Assembly (NCBI GenBank): GCA_016705245.1
Contig: JADIYM010000001.1
Coordinates: 372,001-436,000, forward strand
Direction of reading: 5' to 3'
DNA: 64,000 bases
Source of the DNA: Blastocatellia bacterium
GTDB lineage: Bacteria > Acidobacteriota > Blastocatellia > UBA7656 > JADIYM01
Shown here piece by piece: positions 42,975 through 51,729 of the stretch; positions within the stretch are counted from its first letter, which is position 1; every line of letters begins with the position of its first letter. The position numbers and the translations under genes were made by a program. The notes beneath the pieces were generated by a model. That model was not told the DNA's origin. It saw only the letters and a program-made list of their open reading frames with translations, and made no database searches.

Positions 42975-45900
42975 CTATTTTCCGCTCGGGACGGGCGGCA
43001 CCTTCGGACGCTTCGGCGCGCCGTTCTTCTGCAACTCGGCGAGAAGGACCTGCACCGCCCGCTCGAGCGTCGGATCCTGACCCTTCGCCACGAGATCGGG
43101 GCGGTCAAACACCTCGATGTCAGGCGAGACACCTTCGCCTTCAACGGCCCACTTCCCGTCCGTATCGAGGAACCTGAATCTCGGCGCCGTGATGTTGCCC
43201 CCGTCGACCATCGACGGATTGCCCGAGATGCCGATGAGCCCGCCCCACGTCCTCATCCCGATGAGCGGCCCGAGTCCGAGCTTTCGGAAGTAGTACGGGA
43301 ATGCATCACCGCCCGAGGCCGAGTAGCCGTTGATGAGCACCGCCTTCGGTCCCGCGTGCGCGAAGCCCGGCACCTGCTGCGGTTCGTGCCCGCGCTCGAC
43401 CCAGAAGTTGAGCACCCTTCGGCCGACGAGCTCGATCATGCGCTCCGGGATGAATCCGCCGCCGTTGTAACGGGCGTCGAAAATGAGCGCGTCCTTGCGC
43501 ACCTGCGGAGCGAAGGTCTTGAACAGCTCGCGATTTCCGCTCACCGCCGTGTCGGGCAGGTGGACGAAGCCTATGCGGCCGCCCGAGAGCCGGGCAACCT
43601 CGGCGCGCCGACCCTGCACCCAGTCGAGGTACCGGATGTTCGTCTCCTTGCGAATGGGTCGGATACGCTCCTCGCGCGAGCCTGCCAGCTCCGGCTTGCT
43701 GTTGACGCGCAGCGTCACGACGCGGTTCGCCTTGCCTTCCATCAGCTCGTAGAAGTTCCGGACTTCCCTGGTTGGCCGCCCGTCGACCGACAGAATGTAG
43801 TCTCCCGTCGAGACCTTCACACCCGGTTCCGTCAGCGGCGACCGGAAATCCTCCTGCCAGTTCTCGCCCGGGAAGATCTTCGCGATCTTGAAGTAGCCCG
43901 ACGGATCGGCAACGATGTCGGCGCCGAGCAGTCCGGTATCGACCCGATCGACCATCGAGTCGTTGCCGCCCTGCACGTAAGCGTGTCCGGCGTTCAGCTC
44001 GCCGGCAAGCTGCCCAAGGACCGCGTTGAAATCGTCACGCGTCATGACGTGCGGAATGAGCACCTCGTATTTGGCCCGGATCGCCTTCCAGTCGAGTCCG
44101 TGCATACCCGGGTCGTAGAACCAGTCGCGTGTGATCCGCCACACGTCGACGTACATCTGCATCCACTCGACCTTCGGATCGATCCGCATCGCAAGCTTGT
44201 CGACGCCGATCGCGCCGTCGGTCGCCTTGCCGCCCGGACGCAGTGGCAGGATGCCGTAGCCGCCGTTGCGGGTGAACAGCACGCTCTTGCCGTCGGCAGA
44301 GACCACATAGCCGCCGATTCCCTCGAGGATCGTCTGCTTCTCCTTCGCCTCGATGTTGTAGAACTCGAGCCGCGGCGGCCCGCCCTGGGCAAATGCGAGG
44401 TAAGCGATGCCGTCGTTCGTCGCGATCAGACCGCCGTAGTTCCCCGGCGGCGCCGGAATGGCGCGCACCCGGTTCTCGAAACCGTCGGCGTCGATCTTCA
44501 CGACGACCTCGGGCTTTGCTTCGGCGGGCTTGGCTGCGGTGTCCGCAGGCTTCGCGGCGGCGTCTGCCGGCTTGGCAGCTGTGTCGGGCGCGGGAGCAGG
44601 AGCGGTCGAAGGTGTCGGCGTCAGGGGCGTCGCGTTCGGCTTGTCCGCCGGTTTCGCGTCTTTCGGCTTCTCCTCGTCGCTCTGCGGGAGGAACAGCGCG
44701 GGACCGTCCTTAGCGAGCACTGCCACGTACACGCGCGTCGGGTTCGTGTAGAGGTAGTTGAACTCGATGCCGCTGAACGTCAGGTTGAAGTCGCGGTTCG
44801 ACGTGAAATACAGGTACCGGCCCTTCGGATCGAAAACCGGATTGTCGTCGTTCGTCATCCCGGACGTGAGCTGCGTCGTCTTGCCGTCGGCAAGCGAGTA
44901 GACCCACAGCGTCGAGAAGTCCGACTCGAAGGTCTTCGAATATGCGACCCACTTGCTGTCGGGCGACCACGAATACGTGTTGAGGTCGTTGAGCGTGCTC
45001 GTGGCGATCTCGGTGACCTTTCCGGTCTCTACGTCGACGTATCGAAGTCGGTTGTTCTTGTCACCGTAGAGCAGTTTCTTGCTGTCGGGCGACCACGTAC
45101 CGTTGAACATCCAGACGTTCGTGCCGTTCGTGACGCGGCGTTCCTCGCCGGAGCCGTCCTGCGGGCGCACATACCATTCGTATTCGCCCGTGCGGTCGCT
45201 CTGGTAGGCGATCCACTTGCCGTCGGGCGACCACGCGACGGAGTGCTCACGCACACCCGGCGAGTTGGTGAGGTTGCGCGGCTCGCCCTCCTTCGCGGGC
45301 ACCGTGAAGACGTCGCCGCGAGCGCCGAAGACCGCGCGAACGCCGCTCGGCGAGATGTCGAACGACTCGATGTTGTCCTTGACGTTGACGACGTGCGGCA
45401 TCGACTGCGGGAAGTCGCCGGCGACGCGTATCGGCACCCGCTCGGATTTACCCTTCGCCGTGTCGAAGCGGTGGACGTAGCCGCCGCACTCGTAGACAAC
45501 CGCGTTAGGTCCGGCGCTCGCCCAGAGGACGTCGTAGTCGGTGTGGTTAGTGACCTTCTTCGGCTGTTTCGTGGCGAGATCGACGGCGTACAGATTGTGC
45601 AGCTTGGAGGCTTCGCGATCCGACGTCACATAAACCGTGTCGCCGATCCAGCACGGGTTCATGTCCTGGCTCGGCCCCTCGAGCAGCGGCTCGGCGGTGA
45701 TGTTTTTCAGGTCGAAGACCCAGATGTCCTGGTTGCGGCCACCGCGGTATCGCTTCCACGTGCGGAATTCGCGGTCAACCGGCGCGTAGACGAACTTCGT
45801 TCCATCGGGCGAGAACATGCCGTTGCCGCCCTCGGGCACGACGAGCGGCGTCTCCATTCCGCCGTCGACCGGGACGACGTACGGACGCGCCATCCGGTCC

Positions 45901-46349
45901 GAATACGGCAATCGGTGGGCATTGAAGAGGATGCTCTTGCCGTCGGGCGACCAGTCGAGCACCTGATTGTCGACGCCTCCGCGGGGAGGAACGACACCGA
46001 CGTCGTTGTAGAACGTGAGCTGGCGCGGCGCTCCGCCGTCGACTCCGACGACGTACACCTGGCGTGTTCCGGAATACTGGCCCGTGAAGGCGATCCATCT
46101 GCCGTCGGGCGAGAACTTGGGGAAGAGTTCTTCGCCGGGACTGGATGTCAGACGCCGGGCAAGTCCGCCGGCCGATTCGACGACCCAGATGTCGCCGCCG
46201 TAAACGAACGCAATCTGCGTCGCGCTGACGTCGGGGTAGCGCAGCAGTCGGGCGAGGCTGGCATCGGACTGGACGGGCTCGGCGTTGACGGGCGCGCCGA
46301 GTGGCGAGAGCAGCGTCAGAACCGCGAGGAGAATCGCGAGGTATCGCAT
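42975..46349 (-). CDS. Tricorn-like protease (beta-propeller, PDZ, S41-type serine protease)
   Basis: A 1124-residue exported protein (signal peptide ILLAVLTLLSPLGAPVNA). The N-terminal half is a TolB/WD-like propeller with repeated FSPDGRWIAF and WSPDGKWIAYQSD blades. A low-complexity Ala/Pro/Lys linker (about 570-616) interrupts the second propeller. A core domain (about 730-820), a PDZ (about 830-900, DYILSVDGRPTREV) and the S41 catalytic part follow, with the nucleophile in GYSASGGDAF near 1008 and DARYNGGGFIPERM before it. It degrades peptides in the periplasm or outside. The ATG at 46349 puts the signal peptide first. Confidence 0.95.
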   Translation of the reverse strand: MRYLAILLAVLTLLSPLGAPVNAEPVQSDASLARLLRYPDVSATQIAFVYGGDIWVVESAGGLARRLTSSPGEELFPKFSPDGRWIAFTGQYSGTRQVYVVGVDGGAPRQLTFYNDVGVVPPRGGVDNQVLDWSPDGKSILFNAHRLPYSDRMARPYVVPVDGGMETPLVVPEGGNGMFSPDGTKFVYAPVDREFRTWKRYRGGRNQDIWVFDLKNITAEPLLEGPSQDMNPCWIGDTVYVTSDREASKLHNLYAVDLATKQPKKVTNHTDYDVLWASAGPNAVVYECGGYVHRFDTAKGKSERVPIRVAGDFPQSMPHVVNVKDNIESFDISPSGVRAVFGARGDVFTVPAKEGEPRNLTNSPGVREHSVAWSPDGKWIAYQSDRTGEYEWYVRPQDGSGEERRVTNGTNVWMFNGTWSPDSKKLLYGDKNNRLRYVDVETGKVTEIATSTLNDLNTYSWSPDSKWVAYSKTFESDFSTLWVYSLADGKTTQLTSGMTNDDNPVFDPKGRYLYFTSNRDFNLTFSGIEFNYLYTNPTRVYVAVLAKDGPALFLPQSDEEKPKDAKPADKPNATPLTPTPSTAPAPAPDTAAKPADAAAKPADTAAKPAEAKPEVVVKIDADGFENRVRAIPAPPGNYGGLIATNDGIAYLAFAQGGPPRLEFYNIEAKEKQTILEGIGGYVVSADGKSVLFTRNGGYGILPLRPGGKATDGAIGVDKLAMRIDPKVEWMQMYVDVWRITRDWFYDPGMHGLDWKAIRAKYEVLIPHVMTRDDFNAVLGQLAGELNAGHAYVQGGNDSMVDRVDTGLLGADIVADPSGYFKIAKIFPGENWQEDFRSPLTEPGVKVSTGDYILSVDGRPTREVRNFYELMEGKANRVVTLRVNSKPELAGSREERIRPIRKETNIRYLDWVQGRRAEVARLSGGRIGFVHLPDTAVSGNRELFKTFAPQVRKDALIFDARYNGGGFIPERMIELVGRRVLNFWVERGHEPQQVPGFAHAGPKAVLINGYSASGGDAFPYYFRKLGLGPLIGMRTWGGLIGISGNPSMVDGGNITAPRFRFLDTDGKWAVEGEGVSPDIEVFDRPDLVAKGQDPTLERAVQVLLAELQKNGAPKRPKVPPVPSGK

Positions 46350-46694
46350 TCCGGAATCGTCTCCTGATGTGTTGGTGGAAGCGCCGTGAGGCGCACCGGA
46401 AGAGTACGGCATGTGGGCGGAAAAGTTCTGCCTCCGCATCTCCATGTCCCGGGCCTCCGCGTCTCTGCGCATGTCGGTTTCTGTGGTTCTGCGCCTCTGT
46501 GTCTCAGCGTGTGAAGCTCCCCTTTCCACACCTTCCCCCTCGGTCAGAATGCGCATTCCACGACGACCCCACGGCCAGCTCGCTAGCGCTCGCGGTTCTG
46601 ATTGAGGGGATCGCCCGCCGGTCAGTCAGCTACCATCTGTCAGAGCTGCGCGCCGAGACGTCAACGATACGAGCCATCACAATCGAGATCACCC
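46350..46694. other. Gene-free divergent region
   Basis: 345 nt between the tricorn start and the second DinB start. It holds a one-sided copy of the CTCTGCG/CGAAGCTC repeat (about 46437-46525) and no convincing gene. Confidence 0.5.
46437..46525. repeat. Degenerate one-sided repeat, family A (copy 10)
   Basis: GCCTCCGCGTCTCTGCG and GCGCCTCTGTGTCTCAGCG are followed by TGTGAAGCTCC; the complementary right arm is missing, so the inverted structure is lost. Confidence 0.6.
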
Positions 46695-47252
46695 ATGAAA
46701 TACCTGGACCACACAACCTCCCATTGCCGAGCAGATCAATCCCTGCTCGAGATGGTGTCCTTCCTGCAATCCGCGGCCGTCGACCTGACGCCATCGCAGC
46801 TTCATCGGAAGCCGGCGCCATCCGACTTCTCGCTCGTCGAGCACGTCTGCCACCTTCGCGACCTCGAGCGCGAAGGCGTCGGCGTGCGGATCGATCGCCT
46901 GCTCCGCGACGACGACCCGGTACTTCCAGACTTCGACGGGACGGCGATTGCGCTCGCCCGCGACTACAACAGCGCCGATTTTCCGACGGCGCTCGAAGCG
47001 TTCCGCGCGGCCCGTTCCGCAAACGTCACCCGCCTCGCATCGCTCGACGCGAGCGCTCTCGCGCGCGCAGGAACACAGGAAGGCGTCGGTCGACTCGCGC
47101 TCGGCGACATTCCCGGAAAGATGCACGAGCACGACGACGCACCGGGCCGAAATCCTGCAGCTTCGCAGACAAGTTCTCGCCGTGGGAAATTGAGTCCGAT
47201 CGGCCGGTCGGTCACGACGCGTTGCGAGCCCATAGGCATCGGATCACAATGA
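46695..47252 (+). CDS. DinB-family protein, frame broken near 47140
   Basis: As read it has 185 residues; residues 1-150 are DinB-like (FSLVEHVCHLRDLEREGV, LARDYNSADFPTALEAFRAA, GDIPGKMHEHDDA). The family's final helix (HRAEILQLRRQVLAVGN) is found in the +1 frame ending at 47193, while the frame as read ends in an Arg/Ser-rich tail. One extra base, or two missing ones, near 47138-47145 explains this. It is a paralogue of the 4.6 kb DinB, function unknown. Confidence 0.75.
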   Translation: MKYLDHTTSHCRADQSLLEMVSFLQSAAVDLTPSQLHRKPAPSDFSLVEHVCHLRDLEREGVGVRIDRLLRDDDPVLPDFDGTAIALARDYNSADFPTALEAFRAARSANVTRLASLDASALARAGTQEGVGRLALGDIPGKMHEHDDAPGRNPAASQTSSRRGKLSPIGRSVTTRCEPIGIGSQ

Positions 47253-47346
47253 ACCGACCGTGTAGTCCTCCTGCCGTCACGGAGAGCCGTGGCCGAATGA
47301 CGATGTTCCGGGAGGCTGCAAGGCGAACCCCTGGAGGAGAATCGCC

Positions 47347-48162
47347 GTGAAGTACCTGTATTTTGGCCTCGCACTCTTCGGTCTCTCCGATTTTGCCTGG
47401 GCCGGAGTCACCCTCGTCAGGGATCGGAGCACCGACACCGCAGTCCACGCGAGCCAGGCATCGGCGGCGGCGGAAACGCCTCTCGGCGGACCGATCGTCC
47501 ACGGACTCCAGCTTCGTTTCGAGATCAAGAATCCAACCGAGGGCGTCAGCTCGCACTCGTTTCGAGTCGCGCTCGTCAACGTGTCGGACGCCACCATCGA
47601 ACTCAAGTACCGACAGTCGAGCGAGGATACCGGGTACGTCATGCCGTACGAGGCCGCGATGCGACACGATGTCGGGTTTTCATCGTTTCCGGAAATCGAA
47701 CGCGATTCCTTCCAGACCATCGGCCGTTTCGGTGACACGTTCATCGACCGCGCCCATCGACTCTTGCCGGGGGAAAACATCGAGATCGGCTGGGCGTGTG
47801 ACGACGAACGAGTCGCCGTGCCCAATGGATCGTTGGGAAAGTACGCGCAGCTGACGCCGCTCGCGGACGGAGTCTTCCTCGTGCGCGCGATGCTCGATGT
47901 CGAGACAGCGGACGGTGGCCCGCTCACGATCTGGAGCAACGAGTGCCCGTTTGTGGTCGGGGGAAGTACCGAAGCGCCGAAGGCCCATGTCGCCCAGGTG
48001 ACACCGCGTTACAACGAGCCATCGATGTACTGGATCAGTGTGGGGGCCACCGAAAGTGTTGAGATCGGGGACGTGTACCGCAGGGGCGGATACGAGTACC
48101 TACGGGAATTTACGGTGAGGTCGATGTCTCCACAGGGCGCAATTGTGGAGATGTCGACCTGA
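47347..48162 (+). CDS. Hypothetical exported protein
   Basis: A 271-residue protein with a signal peptide (LYFGLALFGLSDFAWA) and a beta-rich body (LRFEIKNPTEGVSSHSFRVA, LVNVSDATIELKYRQ). GGAGG lies upstream of the GTG at 47347. I do not recognise a family; the strand pattern resembles an Ig-like or lipocalin-size extracellular domain. Confidence 0.65.
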   Translation: MKYLYFGLALFGLSDFAWAGVTLVRDRSTDTAVHASQASAAAETPLGGPIVHGLQLRFEIKNPTEGVSSHSFRVALVNVSDATIELKYRQSSEDTGYVMPYEAAMRHDVGFSSFPEIERDSFQTIGRFGDTFIDRAHRLLPGENIEIGWACDDERVAVPNGSLGKYAQLTPLADGVFLVRAMLDVETADGGPLTIWSNECPFVVGGSTEAPKAHVAQVTPRYNEPSMYWISVGATESVEIGDVYRRGGYEYLREFTVRSMSPQGAIVEMST

Positions 48163-48255
48163 ACGCGCGACCCGGTCAGCCGTTGCCCGAACTGCCGACT
48201 GGGTCACAGAGTGTCTGCCTCCAGTGGCCCGCCAGTCGCGCCTCGAAGACAGCGA

Positions 48256-48384
48256 TTAAATGGCAAGCAGCGCGGGCTGCTCGCGCGTTGACTCCAGCCC
48301 AGCCGCCGCGTTGAAGAGCAGCGTCGCCAGCTGGTCGCAATAGGACGTCGAGTCGCCGACGGGTCCGGCCTCACACTCGTACCG
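48256..48384 (-). pseudogene. Possible relic of a gene 3' end
   Basis: A 42-codon open stretch without a start (RYECEAGPVGDSTSYCDQLA... to QPALLAI and a TAA) lies just downstream of the LysR-type gene. It reads like the helical end of a real protein rather than noise, but an in-frame stop precedes it. Weak evidence. Confidence 0.25.
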
Positions 48385-48395
48385 TCAATCCCTCG

Positions 48396-49106
48396 TCAAT
48401 CCCCACTCGCCATGCGTTGCAGCGTGTCCTTCTCCGCGAGGATGTACTCGAGAAACGCCCTCGTCGCCGAGGGCTGGAACTGCCCGAGCGAAACCATGGC
48501 GACCGAGCGCCGGATCCGATGGCCTTCCACGCGCGCCGATGCGATTTTTCCCGCCGCGACGTCGTCCTTCACGGCCCACGCCGGCAACAGCGCCACGCCC
48601 ATTCCGTGCTCGACCATCAGCTTGATGAAGTAGGTGTCGTTCGATTCGAGCGCCAGCGTCGGCTGGATCCCGACACGGTTGAAGAACTCGTCCGTGGCTC
48701 GCCTTATCGACGCCCCGCGCTCGAAGAGAATCAGCCGCTCGCGCTCGAGGTCGTCCACGGCAACCGCTTCGAGCCCGGCGAGCCGGTGCCCGAGACCGAC
48801 TGCCAGCACGAGCTCATCCTCGAAGAGCGGCGTGACCTTCAGCCCCGGCGAATAAACCGCCATCGAGGCAAAGCCTACGTCGGCTGTTCCGTTGAGGATG
48901 TTCGCTATCGTCTGCTCGGTCGAGACGGTGGTCCGGAACGTCAGTTCGATAGACGGGTATCTCCGCATGAACGACTCGAAAAGCGGCGCGAACAAGTGAA
49001 CGAAGGCCTGCGTTGCGGCGGCCGCACGGACGGGCCCTCGAAGCTGGGCTTCGGCGCCGGCAAGCCGCTCGCGCAAGGCTTCGGACTCGCCGAGGATGCG
49101 CTTCAC
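48396..49106 (-). CDS. LysR-type regulator, effector-binding part (frame-shifted from its HTH)
   Basis: 236 residues as read from MKRILGESEALRERL. The co-inducer domain is complete: VRAAAATQAFVHLFAPLFES, TVSTEQTIANILNGTADVGF, DELVLAVGLGHRLAG and MVEHGMGVALLPAWAV. The frame upstream of this ATG also codes for the missing linker (AGVTLSHAGRIALEYV), showing that the start codon is incidental and that the protein is continuous with the HTH encoded at 49103-49306 in another frame. Confidence 0.85.
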   Translation of the reverse strand: MKRILGESEALRERLAGAEAQLRGPVRAAAATQAFVHLFAPLFESFMRRYPSIELTFRTTVSTEQTIANILNGTADVGFASMAVYSPGLKVTPLFEDELVLAVGLGHRLAGLEAVAVDDLERERLILFERGASIRRATDEFFNRVGIQPTLALESNDTYFIKLMVEHGMGVALLPAWAVKDDVAAGKIASARVEGHRIRRSVAMVSLGQFQPSATRAFLEYILAEKDTLQRMASGD

Positions 49107-49306
49107 GTATTCGAGCGCGATCCTGCCAGCGTGCGAGAGCGTGACGCCCGCTTCGCGCGTATGAACAGCGGTTCGCCGAGCTCCGTTTCGAGCGCCTTGA
49201 TCTGGTGACTGACCGCGGACTGGTTGATGTGGAGCCGCTCGGCCGCTCGCGTGAAATTCAGCGTCTCGGCCACCGTATGAAACGTGCGCATCTGGGACAT
49301 TTCCAT
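49103..49306 (-). CDS. LysR-type regulator, winged-helix part (frame-shifted)
   Basis: The N-terminal 50-plus residues are a textbook LysR helix-turn-helix: MRTFHTVAETLNFTRAAERL, HINQSAVSHQIKALETELG and PLFIR. The frame then degenerates; the correct continuation is one base away, consistent with one missing base near 49140. The gene is divergent from the small protein at 49478, its likely target. Confidence 0.85.
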   Translation of the reverse strand: MEMSQMRTFHTVAETLNFTRAAERLHINQSAVSHQIKALETELGEPLFIRAKRASRSRTLAGSRSNT

Positions 49307-49330
49307 TGTCAGCCCTCCCGACGCTCAGGC

Positions 49331-49376
49331 ATTAGCAATGAGCATTATAGCTATTAGAACTATGTATTGGACTAAT
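49331..49376. promoter_or_regulatory. AT-rich divergent operator, likely LysR target
   Basis: Within otherwise GC-rich DNA, ATAG-N9-CTAT (49347-49363) and ATTAG-N14-CTAAT (49353-49376) overlap, with another ATTAG at 49331. The position between the LysR gene and its divergent neighbour fits autoregulation plus activation. Confidence 0.45.
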
Positions 49377-49477
49377 GAATACTCTGCCCCGTAGGCTCTC
49401 TTTCGAACTGGCGTAGTCGGATGATCGGTGCTTTTCATAGCGATCGACGGGCGCTGTGCCAGGGAAAGGAGGTTGCC

Positions 49478-49864
49478 ATGCCGATACCAGCGCGACTCGA
49501 GTTCGTGATCGAACGACTTCGACGCGAAGATGCGGAGGTCGAGCGTCGGATGTTGAGGGAGCTCGCCGGTGTGGAAGTCGCGGCGGACGAGGCGCGCGAC
49601 CTGTGGCCGCGGCTTCTCGATCACAAGTGGTTCATGAGCGAACGGATGGGGCGGGATGTGGGCCTTCGCGTCGCGGCGATCGACTTCTTCGAGCACGTCG
49701 AGCCAAGGCCGAACGTTGCGCCGCAGGCGAGCCTCGTCCTTGCCCGTGCGCACGCCGCCGGGCGCGCGATTTTCGTAGACCCGGTCACCTGGCTGCACCG
49801 CGTTCTATCGGACTTCACCGAGACGCTGCGGGGAGTCTCCGCGGTCGTGGGAATTATCCTCTAG
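49478..49864 (+). CDS. Small conserved protein, DUF4032-like C-terminal motif
   Basis: A 128-residue soluble protein starting MPIPARLEFVIERLRRED. The central block LLDHKWFMSERMGRDVGLRV resembles the C-terminal region of DUF4032 proteins (LLEH+W++SE+.GRDVG). An AGGAGG site seven bases before the ATG fixes the start. Likely controlled by the divergent LysR regulator. Function unknown. Confidence 0.7.
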   Translation: MPIPARLEFVIERLRREDAEVERRMLRELAGVEVAADEARDLWPRLLDHKWFMSERMGRDVGLRVAAIDFFEHVEPRPNVAPQASLVLARAHAAGRAIFVDPVTWLHRVLSDFTETLRGVSAVVGIIL

Positions 49865-49865
49865 A

Positions 49866-49964
49866 CGCTCTGTGACTCTGTGTCTCGGTGCCTCTGAGTT
49901 CGAAGCTCTTCTCGCGGAAGGAAGAGCTTCGCACGCAGAGGCACGGAGACACGGAGGCACAGAG
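49866..49964. repeat. Intergenic inverted repeat, family A (copy 11)
   Basis: CGAAGCTCTTC (49901-49911) pairs perfectly with GAAGAGCTTCG (49921-49931), and outer arms CTCTGTGTCTCGGTGCCTC and GAGGCACGGAGACACGGAGG also pair. It lies between convergent genes. Confidence 0.9.
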
Positions 49965-49981
49965 GGACGACCTGCGGCAGA

Positions 49982-50944
49982 TCACCCCTTGCGCTTCTTG
50001 CGGGCCTTCTCGATCTCCTTCTGGATGATCGGCGCCTTCGAATCGGTCAGCTTCACGGGCATCGCGGGCTGCAGCAGTCCGTCGACGGGAAATGCATCCA
50101 TCGTCTCGCCCGCGACCTGAACGTCGGCCTTCGGCGAATACGTCGCCACGATCATCGTCCACGCAAGCTTCGGCTCAACCGATGTGACGAGCAGTCGCGC
50201 CACCTTCGTCGTCTTCACCGAAATAGTCTCGCCGGTGACCGGATCCTTGATCGCATTCCCTTCAACCAGCACCAGGTACTCCTGGCCCACCTTCGCGCCG
50301 GCCGCCTCGCCGAGGTTGATCGCGACCCGCTGGCCATCAATCGAGGCGATGAATCCCTCGAGCGGACTAAGCTGGTTGACGCGGTCGACGAACTGCTGCG
50401 AGATGGCCGCGAGGTTCTTCTCGAAACACTTCGTCGCCTCGGCCTGAGTGATGTTCGTCGAGCCGAATTCGCGAGCCATGCCGAGTCGCGACTCCGTGCC
50501 CGTGAACGTCTCGGAGATCTTGATGCTGCCGGTCTCGGTGTCCACGAGCTGTATCTGGATCTTCGTCTCGTATACGTCCTTCGAGAAGAAGCCGGGCTGC
50601 CATCGCAGCGAGATCAGCGAGCCGGCCACGACGTATTTCGCGCCGAGAAGCCGTCCGACGTTCTGCGCGGACGTCGGATCGACGAGGTCCGAATTGTTCA
50701 GTCGTTGCTCGGCCAAAACCTTGTCGAGATTCGCGCGCGCGACGACGTTGAACTTGCCCGCGCGCACCAGCGCGTCGGTGACAGCGCCCGTCATCGCCGG
50801 CCCGGTGTAGTCCGGAAGATACGTCGCGGTAAACGGCGCGACCGCGATGCTGATCTTCGGCTCGACGGCGGCTACCGCTTCGCGCGGACAGGCTACGGCG
50901 CCGAGCAGAAGCGCGGATGCAATGAGCAGGTGTGCGAATCTCAC
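49982..50944 (-). CDS. CsgG-like outer-membrane lipoprotein-type protein
   Basis: A 320-residue exported protein (signal LIASALLLGAVACPREAVA; the lipobox LGAVAC is plausible). ISIAVAPFTATYLPDYTGPA, GKFNVVARANLDKVLAEQRL, VGRLLGAKYVVAGSLISL and VDTETGSIKISETFTGTESR match the CsgG/curli-assembly family and its wider relatives. The C-terminal part (DPVTGETISVKTTKVARLLV) resembles the FlgT-type domain. The GTG at 50944 with GGAGGG upstream is preferred over a longer frame from 50992. Role in secretion is inferred only. Confidence 0.85.
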   Translation of the reverse strand: MRFAHLLIASALLLGAVACPREAVAAVEPKISIAVAPFTATYLPDYTGPAMTGAVTDALVRAGKFNVVARANLDKVLAEQRLNNSDLVDPTSAQNVGRLLGAKYVVAGSLISLRWQPGFFSKDVYETKIQIQLVDTETGSIKISETFTGTESRLGMAREFGSTNITQAEATKCFEKNLAAISQQFVDRVNQLSPLEGFIASIDGQRVAINLGEAAGAKVGQEYLVLVEGNAIKDPVTGETISVKTTKVARLLVTSVEPKLAWTMIVATYSPKADVQVAGETMDAFPVDGLLQPAMPVKLTDSKAPIIQKEIEKARKKRKG

Positions 50945-51047
50945 GTGAGCCCTCCATTGTCGAAGACGCGGCGCCATTCTAGCCTCACTCACTCAGAACC
51001 GGGAGCGGTAGCGCATAGGTTCGAGAGTCCGCGACCGCGGAGCGGTC

Positions 51048-51375
51048 GATGAAATAGCCGTGGGTCGCGCGCGGGCGAGCGCCGCGAGCCCTCGCGAGAC
51101 CCGCGGAACCGCCGGCCGTCACGCACCGACCGCGGAGCGGTCGCATCGTCAGTCCCAGTGATGACGTGCGTCGTAGGCGGCACCGTGCTCGTCGCGTAGT
51201 GCTCGAGAACACTGATGTGCAGGTAGACCTCGATCAGTGTCGGTGCCATAGGCCTTGCCCTTGGGCCCGTGATCGAAATCCGCACAGCTTGAGATGCTTC
51301 CCTCCCCCGGTCGGTGCGTGGCGGTTCGGGTCGCGCGTAGGCTGCCTCGCCCCGCGCGACCCACGGCTTTTCATG
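51048..51375. mobile_element. Possible MITE-like unit bounded by inverted arms
   Basis: The left arm contains GCCGTGGGTCGCGCG after ATGAAAT, and the right arm holds the complement CGCGCGACCCACGGC followed by TTTTCAT. The unit is about 330 bp and has no intact transposase. No flanking target duplication was identified. Confidence 0.4.
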
Positions 51376-51683
51376 ACGCTCGCGGTCGGACTCGACCGGA
51401 AAGGGCGCGCCTTCGAAGACCTTGTATCGTCCTGCGGGGCTCGATCGGCTCCAATCGGACAACCCACGGCTTGCGCCGTGGGCTCAGGCTCGTCGGCCTA
51501 CGGCGCTTTTCGGAGGCCAGGTCGACAGAGTGCGGCATCGGCCCGTCCAATGTCCTCGAATTCCGTTCGGCGTGTTTAGCTTCCTACCGCGCAGCGGTTT
51601 CGTTCAGCGACCGGGTCGGCTCGCGCACCGATGACAATGGTCGGATCGACGATGGCTTCCCGATCCCACAGTTCCCGCCTCCG

Positions 51684-51718
51684 CGCCTCTGAGTCTCTGC
51701 GTGCGAAGCTCTCCGCCC
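51684..51718. repeat. One-sided repeat, family A (copy 12)
   Basis: CGCCTCTGAGTCTCTGCGTG then CGAAGCTCT, identical in core to the left arms of copies 2 and 4, with no right arm. Confidence 0.7.
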
Positions 51719-51729
51719 TCTCGACGAAC

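Larger units (their letters stand above)
50945..51729. other. 785-nt gene-free region rich in hairpins
   Basis: No credible gene. It carries two identical 17-nt hairpins (51032-51048, 51127-51143), a pair of roughly 29-nt inverted arms (about 51048-51078 and 51347-51375), a CCCACGGC/GCCGTGGG hairpin (51463-51482) and one-sided repeat copy 12 (about 51684-51718). It looks like debris of REP/MITE-like elements. Confidence 0.6.

Noticed and set aside
43356..46367. A 1003-codon plus-strand open frame
   Set aside because: Antisense to the tricorn protease, with no recognisable domain; long antisense frames are expected at this GC content.
49325..49798. Minus-strand 157-codon frame opposite the small gene at 49478
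   Set aside because: No coding character; the plus-strand gene has an AGGAGG site and a DUF4032-like motif.
51149..51364. A small minus-strand gene ending ...AYDARHHWD
   Set aside because: Short, overlapped by inverted-repeat arms, with no family likeness or ribosome site; treated as chance.
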